A DNA stretch of 64,000 nucleotides, taken from NCBI RefSeq assembly GCF_947259545.1, contig NZ_CAMYMK010000003.1:121469-185468 (forward strand), given 5' to 3'. Shown here in pieces: positions 54,761 through 63,473 of the stretch. Under the pieces are notes generated by a model. That model saw only the letters and a list, made by a program, of their open reading frames with translations. It did not search any database and was not told the DNA's origin. Every line of letters starts with the position of its first letter. Positions within the stretch are counted from its first letter, which is position 1. The position numbers and the translations under genes are program-made. The stretch comes from an uncultured Marinobacter sp. GTDB taxonomy: Bacteria > Pseudomonadota > Gammaproteobacteria > Pseudomonadales > Oleiphilaceae.

Positions 54761-55742
54761 ACCGCGCAAACAGACAGGGGCCAGAAAGGCTTCTTCGCCC
54801 TGGCAGGAACTGGCTGAAAGTTATCTGGTGCATCACCGCAAGGTGGCCCGGGACAGTGCCGAGCGGCTCTGGCGTACGCCGGTTGCCAGCTCCATGACCT
54901 GGATGGTGATGGGCGTGGCCCTGGCACTGCCGGTCGCCCTGTTATTACTGCTGACCAGTCTGCAGGGTGTCAGTGCCGGCTGGGAGAGCAGCGCTCGCAT
55001 TACCGCTTATTTGAAAGACGATGTCCCGCTGGAGCGCGCTCGCGAACTGAAGGCCGAAGTGCTGGATGACAGCCGTATCCTGGAGGTGGAGCTCATTGAT
55101 AAGGAGCAGGCGCTGGCGGAGTTCCGGGTCTCCTCCGGGATGGAGGATGCGCTGGATTACCTGGAAGGTAACCCGCTGCCCCATACGCTGGTCGTGACGC
55201 CGGACAAAGCCTCCCGCAGCTCCAGTGGGGTAGAAACCCTGGTCACCCGCTTGCAGGGCCTGGACGGCGTTGAGCGGGTGCAGGTGGACCTGGGCTGGCT
55301 GCAGCGCCTGAATGCGATGACGGACCTGCTGGCCCGTGCGGTCTGGGCGTTGGCTCTGTTGCTGGCGGCGGCCGTGGTGCTGGTGATTGGCAATACCGTG
55401 CGGCTGGCGATCGAGAACCGTCGTGACGAGATCCTGGTGGCCAAAATGGTCGGGGGCACGGATGCTTTTGTGCGTCGCCCGTTCCTGTATACGGGGGCCT
55501 GGTTTGGCCTGGGCGGCGGTGTGGTCGCCTGGGTGTTGCTGCAGTTGTCGTTATGGTGGCTCAGTGGCCCGGTCGGGCGGCTGGCGGAGCTGTACCGCAG
55601 TGACTTTTCCCTCAATGGCCTGACCTTTGATGGCGCACTTGCGTTGCTTATTGTGGCCATGCTGTTAGGCTGGTTGGGTGCCTGGGTGGCGGTCAAGCGC
55701 CATCTGGATGACATTGAGCCGGGGGAAATCGCCGGGGGCTAA
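54750..55742 (+). CDS. ftsX: cell division protein FtsX
   Basis: A 330-residue FtsX: basic cytoplasmic N-terminus, first membrane helix near residues 50-75, periplasmic domain with ARITAYLKDDVP, then three further helices (LALLLAAAVVLVIGNTVRL, FGLGGGVVAWVLLQLSLWW and the terminal segment). ATG at 54750 follows GGGAGG. Partner of FtsE. Confidence 0.94.
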   Translation: MAPEPRKQTGARKASSPWQELAESYLVHHRKVARDSAERLWRTPVASSMTWMVMGVALALPVALLLLLTSLQGVSAGWESSARITAYLKDDVPLERARELKAEVLDDSRILEVELIDKEQALAEFRVSSGMEDALDYLEGNPLPHTLVVTPDKASRSSSGVETLVTRLQGLDGVERVQVDLGWLQRLNAMTDLLARAVWALALLLAAAVVLVIGNTVRLAIENRRDEILVAKMVGGTDAFVRRPFLYTGAWFGLGGGVVAWVLLQLSLWWLSGPVGRLAELYRSDFSLNGLTFDGALALLIVAMLLGWLGAWVAVKRHLDDIEPGEIAGG

Positions 55743-55877
55743 TCCGGGATAGCGGGAAAACCGTATTGAAGAATGTACGGCGAAAGGCGTAGTGTCATAA
55801 ACCAAGGTACAAAGCGGGATTTGCCAGTTTATTGTTTTTAAAGGTTTTACTGGGAGTTTCTGGAACTTTTTAAGGTC

Positions 55878-55906
55878 TTGGCGGTCAAAGAATCACTTGG
55901 TATATT
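55878..55906 (+). promoter_or_regulatory. predicted sigma-70 promoter of rpoH
   Basis: TTGGCG (55878-55883) and TATATT (55901-55906) are separated by exactly 17 bp and end about 30 bp before the rpoH start. The 194-bp spacer from 55743 holds no gene. Confidence 0.6.
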
Positions 55907-55936
55907 TAACGGTCGTCAGGTTCGGAGGTTAAAAGC

Positions 55937-56803
55937 ATGGGTACGAGTTTACAGCTGATTGACAGACTGGTTCCGGGTGCCAATCTCGAGTCTTACATCC
56001 AGGCTGCGAGCAGGATTCCGGTATTGTCTGCCGATGAAGAGCGTGAGCTTGCCGAACGTCTCCATTACGAGGGTGACGTGGAAGCAGCGCGTCAGCTGGT
56101 GCTCTCTCATTTGCGGTTTGTTATTCACATTGCCCGCAGCTATTCCGGCTATGGGTTGTCCCAGTCCGACCTGATTCAGGAAGGCAACGTGGGGCTGATG
56201 AAAGCCGTCAAGCGTTTTAACCCGGAGTACGGCGTACGTCTGGTGTCGTTTGCGGTGCACTGGATCAAGGCGGAGATCCACGAGTTCATTCTGCGCAACT
56301 GGCGTATCGTGAAAGTGGCTACCACCAAGGCCCAGCGCAAACTGTTCTTTAACCTGCGCAGTCAGAAGAAGCGCCTGGCGTGGCTCAGCCACGACGAGTT
56401 GCATGCCGTGGCGGAAGATCTCGGCGTGGAGCCGAAGGTCGTGCGTGAAATGGAAGGCCGGCTGGCCTCCCAGGATACCGCCTTCGACGGCCCCCAGGAC
56501 GATGACGATGATCACGCCTACCAAGCCCCGGCGTATTACCTGGAGGACCGGCGCGGCGATCCGGCGGTTCAGCTGGAGAACGCGGACTGGTCGGAGGATT
56601 CCAACGGTCGCCTGATGCACGCGATGGGGTCTCTGGACGAGCGCAGCCAGGATATCCTGCGGGAGCGCTGGTTGACGGAGAGCAAGTCCACGCTGCATGA
56701 GTTGGCGGACAAGTACGGTGTATCCGCCGAGCGGATCCGGCAGCTTGAGAAGAACGCTATGAAGAAGATCAGGACGAGTATGGGGGAGGCCATACCGGCC
56801 TGA
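55937..56803 (+). CDS. rpoH: RNA polymerase sigma factor RpoH (sigma-32)
   Basis: A 288-residue heat-shock sigma factor: region 2 ([37 protein letters not shown]), the RpoH box QRKLFFNLR unique to sigma-32, and region 4 helix-turn-helix ([22 protein letters not shown]). ftsX-rpoH order is conserved. GGAGG before ATG is moderate; temperature control by mRNA structure is usual in the family but was not assessed. Confidence 0.96.
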   Translation: MGTSLQLIDRLVPGANLESYIQAASRIPVLSADEERELAERLHYEGDVEAARQLVLSHLRFVIHIARSYSGYGLSQSDLIQEGNVGLMKAVKRFNPEYGVRLVSFAVHWIKAEIHEFILRNWRIVKVATTKAQRKLFFNLRSQKKRLAWLSHDELHAVAEDLGVEPKVVREMEGRLASQDTAFDGPQDDDDDHAYQAPAYYLEDRRGDPAVQLENADWSEDSNGRLMHAMGSLDERSQDILRERWLTESKSTLHELADKYGVSAERIRQLEKNAMKKIRTSMGEAIPA

Positions 56804-56828
56804 TACTGACGCACCCTGGATGTTCCAG

Positions 56829-56866
56829 AACGCCACCATCCTGATTCAGGTTGGTGGCGTTTTTGT
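56829..56866 (+). terminator. rho-independent terminator of rpoH
   Basis: AACGCCACCA (56829-56838) pairs with TGGTGGCGTT (56852-56861), followed by TTTTGTTTGT. It lies about 25 bp after the rpoH stop. Confidence 0.88.
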
Positions 56867-56908
56867 TTGTATAATCTGCCAAAGTACAAGAGTTCAAACT
56901 TCGGGGTA

Positions 56909-57017
56909 GAAGCGAGTGGATAGGCTGTTCCAAAACACGCTGTGAATACGTCCTTGTACGCTCCGCTCCGCCATCCATGGCTCCGCAGGGTTTTGGAACA
57001 GCCTATCCACTCGCTTC
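56909..57017. repeat. long perfect inverted repeat, family B
   Basis: Arms of 28 nt (56909-56936 and 56990-57017) are exact reverse complements and flank a 53-nt centre that includes its own palindrome (CCATCCATGG-type, 56971-56980). Located between the rpoH terminator and the next gene's start. It differs in sequence from the family A elements but shares their architecture: a structured core inside long perfect arms. Confidence 0.85.
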
Positions 57018-57046
57018 CCATAATTTCGGAATAAGGCTAAGCAAAG

Positions 57047-57955
57047 ATGACTGTAGATAGTCCCCATATCGCGTTCCTCGGCATTGGTTTGATGGGTGCG
57101 CCCATGACACGGAATCTTCTGGATGCCGGGTTTTCCATGGTGTTGTGGAACCGCACGGCCAGAAAGTGTGATCCTTTCAAGGATGAAGCCACCATTGCGA
57201 ATTCACCGGAACAGGCGGTCCGTGATGCAGACGTCGTCATCACCATGCTGGAAAACAGCGATGTGGTGGAGCAGGTCCTGGTAGAGCAGGGCGCGATCGC
57301 AGCCCTGAAATCCGGCGCCCTGGTGATCGATATGAGTTCTGTTCAGCCTTCCGTCGCGCGCCGCCATGCGGAATTGGCAGCGGAACGGGGCGCGGGATAT
57401 GTGGATGCGCCGGTGTCCGGTGGTACCGTCGGGGCCGCTGAGGCGCGCTTGAGTATTATGGCCGGTGGGTCGGAACAGGATGTGGATCGGGCTCGCCCGG
57501 TGTTTGAAACTTTGGGTAAATGTACCCGGATTGGTCCCGTTGGCTCCGGACAGCTGGCCAAGCTGGCCAATCAGGCGATTGTGGGCATTACTATTGGGGC
57601 GGTGTCTGAAGCTCTGTTGCTGGCGGCGAAAGGCGGTGCCGATCCGGCGGCGGTGCGGGAGGCGCTGATGGGTGGGTTTGCCGGCAGTCGTATCCTGGAG
57701 CTGCATGGTCAGCGTATGATTGATCGTGATTTCGCGCCCGGTGCGCCGGCCCGTATCCAGCTCAAGGATCTGCGAATGATTCTGGATGAGGCCAGGGCGG
57801 AGAATCTGACCCTGCCCCTGGCCCAGCAGGTGCACAATGAATATCAGTCTCTGGTGGCCAATGGTCACAGTGATGTTGATCACAGTGGCCTGTTGCTGGA
57901 GCTGGAACACCTGAACGGTGCCCTGCTGGGCTCTCTGGGAAAACCGGGAAAATAA
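57047..57955 (+). CDS. glxR: beta-hydroxyacid dehydrogenase, likely tartronate semialdehyde reductase
   Basis: A 302-residue NAD(P)-dependent beta-hydroxyacid dehydrogenase: FLGIGLMGAPMTRNLL cofactor loop, substrate motif DAPVSGGTVGAAEARL and catalytic lysine in GQLAKLANQ. The hydroxypyruvate-isomerase-like gene begins two bases after its stop, which favours the glyoxylate-to-glycerate role (2-hydroxy-3-oxopropionate reductase). No glyoxylate carboligase is present here, so another hydroxyacid substrate is possible. Confidence 0.8.
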   Translation: MTVDSPHIAFLGIGLMGAPMTRNLLDAGFSMVLWNRTARKCDPFKDEATIANSPEQAVRDADVVITMLENSDVVEQVLVEQGAIAALKSGALVIDMSSVQPSVARRHAELAAERGAGYVDAPVSGGTVGAAEARLSIMAGGSEQDVDRARPVFETLGKCTRIGPVGSGQLAKLANQAIVGITIGAVSEALLLAAKGGADPAAVREALMGGFAGSRILELHGQRMIDRDFAPGAPARIQLKDLRMILDEARAENLTLPLAQQVHNEYQSLVANGHSDVDHSGLLLELEHLNGALLGSLGKPGK

Positions 57956-57957
57956 CC

Positions 57958-58737
57958 ATGCCGAAGTTTGCTGCCAATCTGTCCATGTTGTTCACCGAAG
58001 TGCCGTTTATGGAGCGCTTCGAGCAGGCCCGCCTGGCTGGCTTCACGGGTGTGGAGTATCTGTTCCCCTATGAGTGGCCGGCGGCAGAGCTTAAGCAGGC
58101 TCTGCGGACGAACGGCCTGACTCAGGTGCTGTTCAATCTGCCGCCGGGGGACTGGGATGGGGGCGAACGGGGTATTGCCTGTCTGCCGGGCCGGGTGGAA
58201 GAGTTTCGCGAGGGTGTGCTGAAAGCCATTGAGTATGCCCGTGCCCTGGAATGCACCCGCGTTAACTGTCTGGCGGGCCTGAAGCCGGCGGAACTGGATG
58301 AGGATCTGGCCTGGCAGACGTTGGTGGAGAATGTTCGTTGGGCCGCGGAGCAGCTGGAGCCGGAGGGGATCACTCTGTGTCTGGAAGCGATCAATTCACG
58401 GGTGGATATGCCGGGGTTCTTTCTCGATACCTCCGCCAGGGTGATGGGCCTGCTTGAAGAGGTCGATATGGATAACGTGCGCTTGCAGTATGACCTCTAT
58501 CATATGCAGATCATGGAGGGGGATCTGCTGCGCACGGTGGAGTGCCTGTTGCCGTGGATCGGCCACATCCAGTTTGCGGATAATCCGGGGCGACACGAGC
58601 CCGGAACCGGGGAAATTAACTTTTCGAATGTTTTTCGGGAGTTGGATAATCTGGGCTACAAAGGCTGGCTGAGTGCAGAATACCGCCCTGCAGCCACGAC
58701 CGCTGAGAGCCTGGACTGGTTTCGGGGTCTGTCGTGA
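57958..58737 (+). CDS. hyi: hydroxypyruvate isomerase family protein
   Basis: A 259-residue TIM-barrel isomerase of the xylose-isomerase-like fold: ANLSMLFTEVPFMERF, GFTGVEYLFPYEWP, metal ligands in LCLEAINSRVDMPGFF and QYDLYHMQIMEGDL, IQFADNPGRHEPGTGEI. Interconverts hydroxypyruvate and tartronate semialdehyde, or related tetronates (OtnI). Coupled to glxR. Confidence 0.88.
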   Translation: MPKFAANLSMLFTEVPFMERFEQARLAGFTGVEYLFPYEWPAAELKQALRTNGLTQVLFNLPPGDWDGGERGIACLPGRVEEFREGVLKAIEYARALECTRVNCLAGLKPAELDEDLAWQTLVENVRWAAEQLEPEGITLCLEAINSRVDMPGFFLDTSARVMGLLEEVDMDNVRLQYDLYHMQIMEGDLLRTVECLLPWIGHIQFADNPGRHEPGTGEINFSNVFRELDNLGYKGWLSAEYRPAATTAESLDWFRGLS

Positions 58738-58851
58738 CCGTCGCCATAGGCGACACCCTCTTACAAGATCGTAACTGGCCGGGTTACCAAGTTCTTCGTA
58801 CCCTGTTTGTAATGTAATGCTTAAAGTAATCCGCTATCGGGAGGATAACCG

Positions 58852-59532
58852 GTGAAAGCGCTGGTAATTGAAGACGATCAGGATGTAGCAAACTACCTTG
58901 TCAAAGGCCTTAAGGAGTCGGACTTTGTGGTCGACCATGCGGCTGATGGCAAGGAAGGGATGATGATGGCGGCCAGTGAGGATTACGACATCATGATCGT
59001 GGATCGCATGCTGCCCGGTATGGATGGCCTGTCCATTATCAAGACCGTTCGCGCCACCGGGAACCAGGTGCCGGTGCTGATCCTCAGCGCCCTGGGCGAT
59101 GTGGATGACCGGGTCGAGGGGCTGCGTGGTGGTGGTGATGATTACCTCACCAAACCCTTCTCCTTTACCGAACTGCTGGCTCGCATTGAATCACTGGTAC
59201 GCCGTAACCGCCAGTCGGCGGAGACCGAGACCGTGTTGCGGGTGGCGGACCTGGAAATGGACCTGCTGGCGCGAACCGTCAAGCGGGCGGGTCAGAATAT
59301 TGATGTGCAGCCCCGGGAATTCCGTCTGCTGGAGTACCTGATGCGCAACGCCGGGCAGGTGGTAACCCGCACCATGCTGCTGGAGAAAGTCTGGGACTAC
59401 CATTTCGACCCCCAGACTAACGTGATTGATGTGCATATCAGCCGGCTGAGGGCCAAGATCGACAAGGAATTCGAGACTCCGTTGCTGCAGACCATACGGG
59501 GTGCAGGGTACATGTTGCGTGAAACTGCTTAG
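58852..59532 (+). CDS. OmpR-family response regulator
   Basis: A 226-residue regulator with receiver (EDDQD pocket, Asp51 in IMIVDRMLPGMDG, lysine in LTKPFSFTE) and C-terminal winged helix (PREFRLLEYLMRNAG, RTMLLEKVWDYHFDP, VIDVHISRLRAKID). It resembles copper- or membrane-stress regulators of the CusR group. GTG start. It overlaps the kinase gene by 14 bases. Targets unknown. Confidence 0.92.
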   Translation: MKALVIEDDQDVANYLVKGLKESDFVVDHAADGKEGMMMAASEDYDIMIVDRMLPGMDGLSIIKTVRATGNQVPVLILSALGDVDDRVEGLRGGGDDYLTKPFSFTELLARIESLVRRNRQSAETETVLRVADLEMDLLARTVKRAGQNIDVQPREFRLLEYLMRNAGQVVTRTMLLEKVWDYHFDPQTNVIDVHISRLRAKIDKEFETPLLQTIRGAGYMLRETA

Positions 59533-61003
59533 TCAGCTCCGGACCTCGTCCTTTCAGCTAGCACTGTTGTACATGGTGGTGTTTGCCACCTCGGTGTTCC
59601 TGCTGTTGGCGTTCATATACTGGCGCACCGCCGGTTTCATGACCGCCCAGACGGACGAAACCATCGAGGCCGAGATCGCAGGCCTCGCGGAGCAATACCG
59701 CGGTCGCGGCATCAATGGTCTGATTACCATTATCCGCGAGCGTGTGGCGCGGGATCCCAACGCCAAATCCATTTATCTGCTCACCACCGATGACTTCCTC
59801 AAGCTGGCCGGCAATATCGAAACCTGGCCGGAGGGCGCCCGCTCGGAAAGTGGCTGGATCAATTTTACCCTGAACGAGGCTGTGGGCTGGCGAGGCCCGG
59901 AACGCCTGGCCCGGGCCCGAATTTTCGAGGTGCAGGGCGGCTTGCGGTTGCTGGTCGGCCGTGATGTTGATGAGCTCACCAATCTCAAGCGGGTGATCGA
60001 AACCGCCATCAACTGGGGGATGGGCATTACCCTGGCCCTGGCCCTGCTGGGTGGGTTCCTGATGAGCCGGAGTACCACCCGGCGCATAGAAGTGATTAAC
60101 AGTACCTCCCGGCGAATCATGAACGGCCACCTGTCCCTGCGAATACCGACCCGCGGCACCGACGATGATTTTGACCAGCTGGCGGAGAACCTGAACCAGA
60201 TGCTCGACCGGATTGTCTATCTGATGGAAGGCATCCGCCACGTCTCCGACAGCATCGCCCACGACCTGCGAACCCCGTTGACCCGCTTGCGCAACCAGCT
60301 TGAAAACACCCTGATGTCCGTCGACAACGACGAGGCACGGGAGCAGGCCGGTCGTGCGGTGGCGGAGGCGGATCAACTGCTGGCCACGTTCAACGCCCTG
60401 CTGCGGATTGCACGGCTGGAAACCCGGGGCAACACCGCGGACATGAAGCCCGTGTCGCTGGACGGGCTGGTGAGCGATGCCTGCGAGTTGTACGAAGCCC
60501 TGGCGGAAGACAAGGAGCAGGTGTTCGAGCAATCCCTGGAACCTCAGGTGATGATTGAAGGCGATCGGGACCTGTTGTTCCAGATGGTCAGCAACCTGAT
60601 CGACAATGCCATTAAATATACCCCGGAAAAGGGCGCGATCCGGGTGGTGGTCCGCCGTGACGGGGAGGATTGCCTGTTTGAAGTCAGCGACAGTGGGATC
60701 GGTATCCCGGACGACGAGAAGGATCAGGTCTTCCAGCGTTTCTATCGGGTCGGCAAGAGCCGTTCATCTCCCGGTAACGGGCTGGGGCTGAGCCTGGTGA
60801 GTGCGGTAGCGGAAATTCATCAGGCAAGGATTGAGCTGTCTGACTATCGGCCAGGTGAGGAAAACCCCGGGCTAACGGTGACTATTCGCCTGCCGGCCTA
60901 TGTGGTCGAGAAAAAACGTATTCGCACAACCCAGATTGATGCGCCGGGTGAGGTCGGTGGCGGGGAGCAGAGAAGCTCCCCGTCGGAACCGTCAAAGACC
61001 TGA
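59519..61003 (+). CDS. sensor histidine kinase
   Basis: A 494-residue kinase: membrane helices near 12-35 and about 165-185 bound a periplasmic sensor of about 130 residues; HAMP, then HisKA with phospho-acceptor His in DSIAHDLRTPLTRLR, and HATPase with NLIDNAIKYTP, DSGIGIPDDEK and GNGLGLSLV. Pairs with the response regulator upstream. GTG at 59519 starts before that gene ends. Signal unknown. Confidence 0.92.
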   Translation: MKLLSQLRTSSFQLALLYMVVFATSVFLLLAFIYWRTAGFMTAQTDETIEAEIAGLAEQYRGRGINGLITIIRERVARDPNAKSIYLLTTDDFLKLAGNIETWPEGARSESGWINFTLNEAVGWRGPERLARARIFEVQGGLRLLVGRDVDELTNLKRVIETAINWGMGITLALALLGGFLMSRSTTRRIEVINSTSRRIMNGHLSLRIPTRGTDDDFDQLAENLNQMLDRIVYLMEGIRHVSDSIAHDLRTPLTRLRNQLENTLMSVDNDEAREQAGRAVAEADQLLATFNALLRIARLETRGNTADMKPVSLDGLVSDACELYEALAEDKEQVFEQSLEPQVMIEGDRDLLFQMVSNLIDNAIKYTPEKGAIRVVVRRDGEDCLFEVSDSGIGIPDDEKDQVFQRFYRVGKSRSSPGNGLGLSLVSAVAEIHQARIELSDYRPGEENPGLTVTIRLPAYVVEKKRIRTTQIDAPGEVGGGEQRSSPSEPSKT

Positions 61004-61255
61004 TCAGCTGGCAGCGCCACGGAAGCGGTTGACCTGATTCAGTACAGGGCGCACAAGGCTCTCAACCTGGGCACGACGGCGGTCCAGTCGAACCTGAATG
61101 CTATCCCACTCACCTTCCAGGTGCTTTTGTTCCAGCATAATGAAGGCGGCCAGGTTGTGGCGGTTTACCTTACCGGTGATGCCGTATTGGTCCAGGCGGT
61201 AGCCGATGGCATCCAGGCTGTTCAGGGCAGTGTTCATCAGTTTTTGGGTGTTCAT
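61004..61255 (-). CDS. small hypothetical protein
   Basis: An 83-residue, mostly helical protein: MNTQKLMNTALNSLDAIGYR, then a basic helix with VRLDRRRAQVESLVRPVLNQV. No membrane segment or metal motif. It could be a phasin-like or coiled-coil accessory protein, but I do not recognise the family. It begins just before the region holding the sRNA candidate and converges with the kinase. Confidence 0.65.
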   Translation of the reverse strand: MNTQKLMNTALNSLDAIGYRLDQYGITGKVNRHNLAAFIMLEQKHLEGEWDSIQVRLDRRRAQVESLVRPVLNQVNRFRGAAS

Positions 61256-61412
61256 GGTGTGTTCCCCGTGATCAACGTTGAAAGGGTCTTTAAATACTGA
61301 TATCGAACGCTATTCCCAATCTCTAGAGTGCGCAACCTAATCTGCGCGCCGGTTGCTGATTCCCTGACCAAAACGTAATTCCCCGGCCACGCCGTTGTAA
61401 CCCCTCCCTGTG

Positions 61413-61510
61413 CATAATGAACACTGTAGATTTGGAGGCCGGCAGTTATTACTGCTTGCTTCTCCCTCCAGCACAGCGCTAGCCTTACCCCGTTTTTACG
61501 GGGTTTTTTT
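61413..61510 (+). ncRNA. candidate small RNA
   Basis: No protein gene occupies the plus strand between 61004 and 61555, yet a strong intrinsic terminator stands at 61487-61510. CATAAT at 61413 could be a -10, giving a transcript of about 80-90 nt with GGAGG-containing sequence. The kinase transcript reading through is the alternative. No known RNA family was recognised. Confidence 0.35.
61487..61510 (+). terminator. rho-independent terminator
   Basis: ACCCCGT (61487-61493) pairs with ACGGGGT (61498-61504), followed directly by six T. Strong only on the plus strand. It precedes greB. Confidence 0.85.
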
Positions 61511-61554
61511 ATGCCCGCCCACACCACTTCTGCAACTGATGACAGGTCCTTGAT

Positions 61555-62070
61555 ATGAAACAGCAATCTGGCGCTGCACGGGGGCGAGCCCGGTACATTA
61601 CCCCTGACGGGGAGCGGGCCTTGCGGGAAGAGCTGCGTTACCTGTGGAAGGAAAAGCGCCCGGAAGTGACCCAGGCGGTACGTGAGGCGGCGGCCCTGGG
61701 CGACCGTTCTGAAAACGCCGAGTATATTTACGGCAAGAAACAGTTGCGTGAAATCGACCGGCGGGTCCGCTTTTTGACCAAGCGACTGGACGAACTGACG
61801 GTGGTGGATCGCTTGCCCGATGATCGTGGCAAGGTGTTCTTCGGCGCCTGGGTGACCATTGAGCATGAGGATGGCGATGAGCAGCGCTACCGGCTTGTGG
61901 GACCGGACGAGTTTGATCTCGGTCGCGGTTACCTGAGCATTGATTCGCCGATGGCCCGGGCGCTGATTGGCAAACGTCTGGATGACGAGGTCAGTGTGCG
62001 GACGCCGGAAGGCTGGCAGACGGTCGTGATCACAGATATCCGTTACGAGGAACCCGAAGCAAACCAGTGA
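61555..62070 (+). CDS. greB: transcription elongation factor GreB
   Basis: A 171-residue Gre factor: coiled-coil N-terminus with the tip acidic residues (ALGDRSENAEYIYGKK) and C-terminal FKBP-like domain (IDSPMARALIGKRLDDEV). GreB rescues backtracked RNA polymerase by stimulating transcript cleavage. GreB rather than GreA by the YGKKQLREIDRR sequence and the basic patch. Confidence 0.95.
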   Translation: MKQQSGAARGRARYITPDGERALREELRYLWKEKRPEVTQAVREAAALGDRSENAEYIYGKKQLREIDRRVRFLTKRLDELTVVDRLPDDRGKVFFGAWVTIEHEDGDEQRYRLVGPDEFDLGRGYLSIDSPMARALIGKRLDDEVSVRTPEGWQTVVITDIRYEEPEANQ

Positions 62071-62158
62071 AAACTGTCACAAACCTGACGACTCGTTGAG
62101 TTTTTCGTCGCCTTTGACGATAGACTGATCAAAAATTGACTCACGGATCGGGTTTGGT

Positions 62159-62596
62159 ATGGGTTCTTTCTGTAAGATCAAGACGGCTTTCGTGCTGGGG
62201 CTGACTCTTATGCCTGTGTTGCTGTTGGCGCAGACAACAGCAGAAGGTGAGGGTGGTGACGTGTTTGACTATCGCGAGCGTTCAACGGTGGACAACATTC
62301 CCCTGCGCTCCATGGAAGAGGAAACGCTGGCGAATACCGTCATTGAAGGTGGGCTGGCAGCGCCTGCGGCCGGCGTGCCGGTTCAACCCCGCACCGAAGA
62401 GGATTTCTACCTTGATCCGCTGGCGCTGCAGCCACGGGATCCTCGTACCGACCTGGGACGAAGCGAAATTCCGGTGGAATTCCGCTTCAGTAACCCCAAG
62501 GAGGTTCCCGGCCAGAATCACAGCAACAACTACCTGATTCGACCGCCCGAGAACCGCACCTATGAGGCGCAGAACATCAATATGATCGAGCGCTAG
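62159..62596 (+). CDS. secreted hypothetical protein
   Basis: A 145-residue protein with a signal peptide (about 1-25, ending LLAQ) and a polar, proline-rich mature part without cysteines. No family recognised. Its stop overlaps the convergent integrase-domain gene stop by two bases. Confidence 0.6.
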   Translation: MGSFCKIKTAFVLGLTLMPVLLLAQTTAEGEGGDVFDYRERSTVDNIPLRSMEEETLANTVIEGGLAAPAAGVPVQPRTEEDFYLDPLALQPRDPRTDLGRSEIPVEFRFSNPKEVPGQNHSNNYLIRPPENRTYEAQNINMIER

Positions 62597-62904
62597 GCGG
62601 CAACAATCTGCTCCGCCTCGGTTTTGCCGAGTACTTCCTCGTAGAAAAACGTCAAAGCCTGACTCGCCTGATTCAGGCGCGCCCGTGACAACTGGATTCT
62701 GTCTTTCAGGTAGGTGAGAAACAGCTGGCGGTCATCGGATTCCAGGTTTTGCGGATCTTTCAGCTCGTGAAAAAGCACAAACCTCGAAATCCAGTGCAGA
62801 TAAGTCTGCTCTGCCCGCTGGTTCAACTGACGTTTCTGAATTGCTTTGTTAACGCGGCCAACAAGGCCCGGCTGGGATTGTTCCAGCGCCTCGGTAATGT
62901 CCAT
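62593..62904 (-). CDS. stand-alone phage-integrase SAM-like (core-binding) domain protein
   Basis: A 103-residue helical protein resembling the N-terminal arm-binding/core-binding domain of tyrosine recombinases: QRAEQTYLHWISRFVLFHEL and ALTFFYEEVLGKTEA. The catalytic domain (R-H-R-Y) is absent and the gene ends cleanly in TAG. GGAAGAG precedes ATG. Either a remnant of an integrase or a domesticated DNA-binding module. Confidence 0.65.
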   Translation of the reverse strand: MDITEALEQSQPGLVGRVNKAIQKRQLNQRAEQTYLHWISRFVLFHELKDPQNLESDDRQLFLTYLKDRIQLSRARLNQASQALTFFYEEVLGKTEAEQIVAA

Positions 62905-63057
62905 GATTACTCTTCCGGATGCGTTGTTGTTTTTATGTTGCGCGCATCTTATGACAATCGTTTGAATGTCGCAAAATTTTTATAGCAGCTTGCCGGAACC
63001 AGGGGTGGGTCGCTTTTGGAATGGCGAGTACCCCAGACCGGCAAGGCGTTGGCGGGC

Positions 63058-63318
63058 TTATTTCAGGGAGTTGAGTTTGTCGATGTACTTCTGCATGGCT
63101 TCATCGCTGGAGGTCCCTTTCAGTTCCGCCCAGGCGTCGTACTTGGCGCGGCCCACGAAATCCATCATGCCCGGACGCTTGCCGCTGACATCCCCTTCGG
63201 TTGCCTGCTTGTAAAGTGCGTAGAACTCCAGTTTCATCTCGTTGGACGGTTTGAAATCGCCTTCCGCGGACTGGATGTAATTCACGGCCTCGTCGAACTG
63301 GGTTTTCAGGTCACTCAT
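63058..63318 (-). CDS. acyl-CoA-binding protein
   Basis: An 86-residue four-helix [52 protein letters not shown], then [13 protein letters not shown]. Binds medium- and long-chain acyl-CoA esters, buffering them for lipid metabolism. A bacterial ACBP is uncommon but present in several proteobacteria. Nearby DUF4442 thioesterase-like gene is a plausible metabolic neighbour. Confidence 0.92.
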   Translation of the reverse strand: MSDLKTQFDEAVNYIQSAEGDFKPSNEMKLEFYALYKQATEGDVSGKRPGMMDFVGRAKYDAWAELKGTSSDEAMQKYIDKLNSLK

Positions 63319-63473
63319 GTCTCTTTCCTTTTTTATTGAGGGGTTGGTGCTTTAGTTATGTTTTTGCCGAGTATAGCCAGAGAGGTTTCGGGCGTCATTG
63401 ACCGATCGTTCCTTTCCTCCGACGAATGGGTTATTGTCCTGCCTCAAAATTTCAGATAACCGGAGTAAAGTCC

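Noticed and set aside
61252-61866. Minus-strand frame of 204 codons across the greB start
   Set aside because: Mostly antisense to greB and across the terminator; no coherent protein features.
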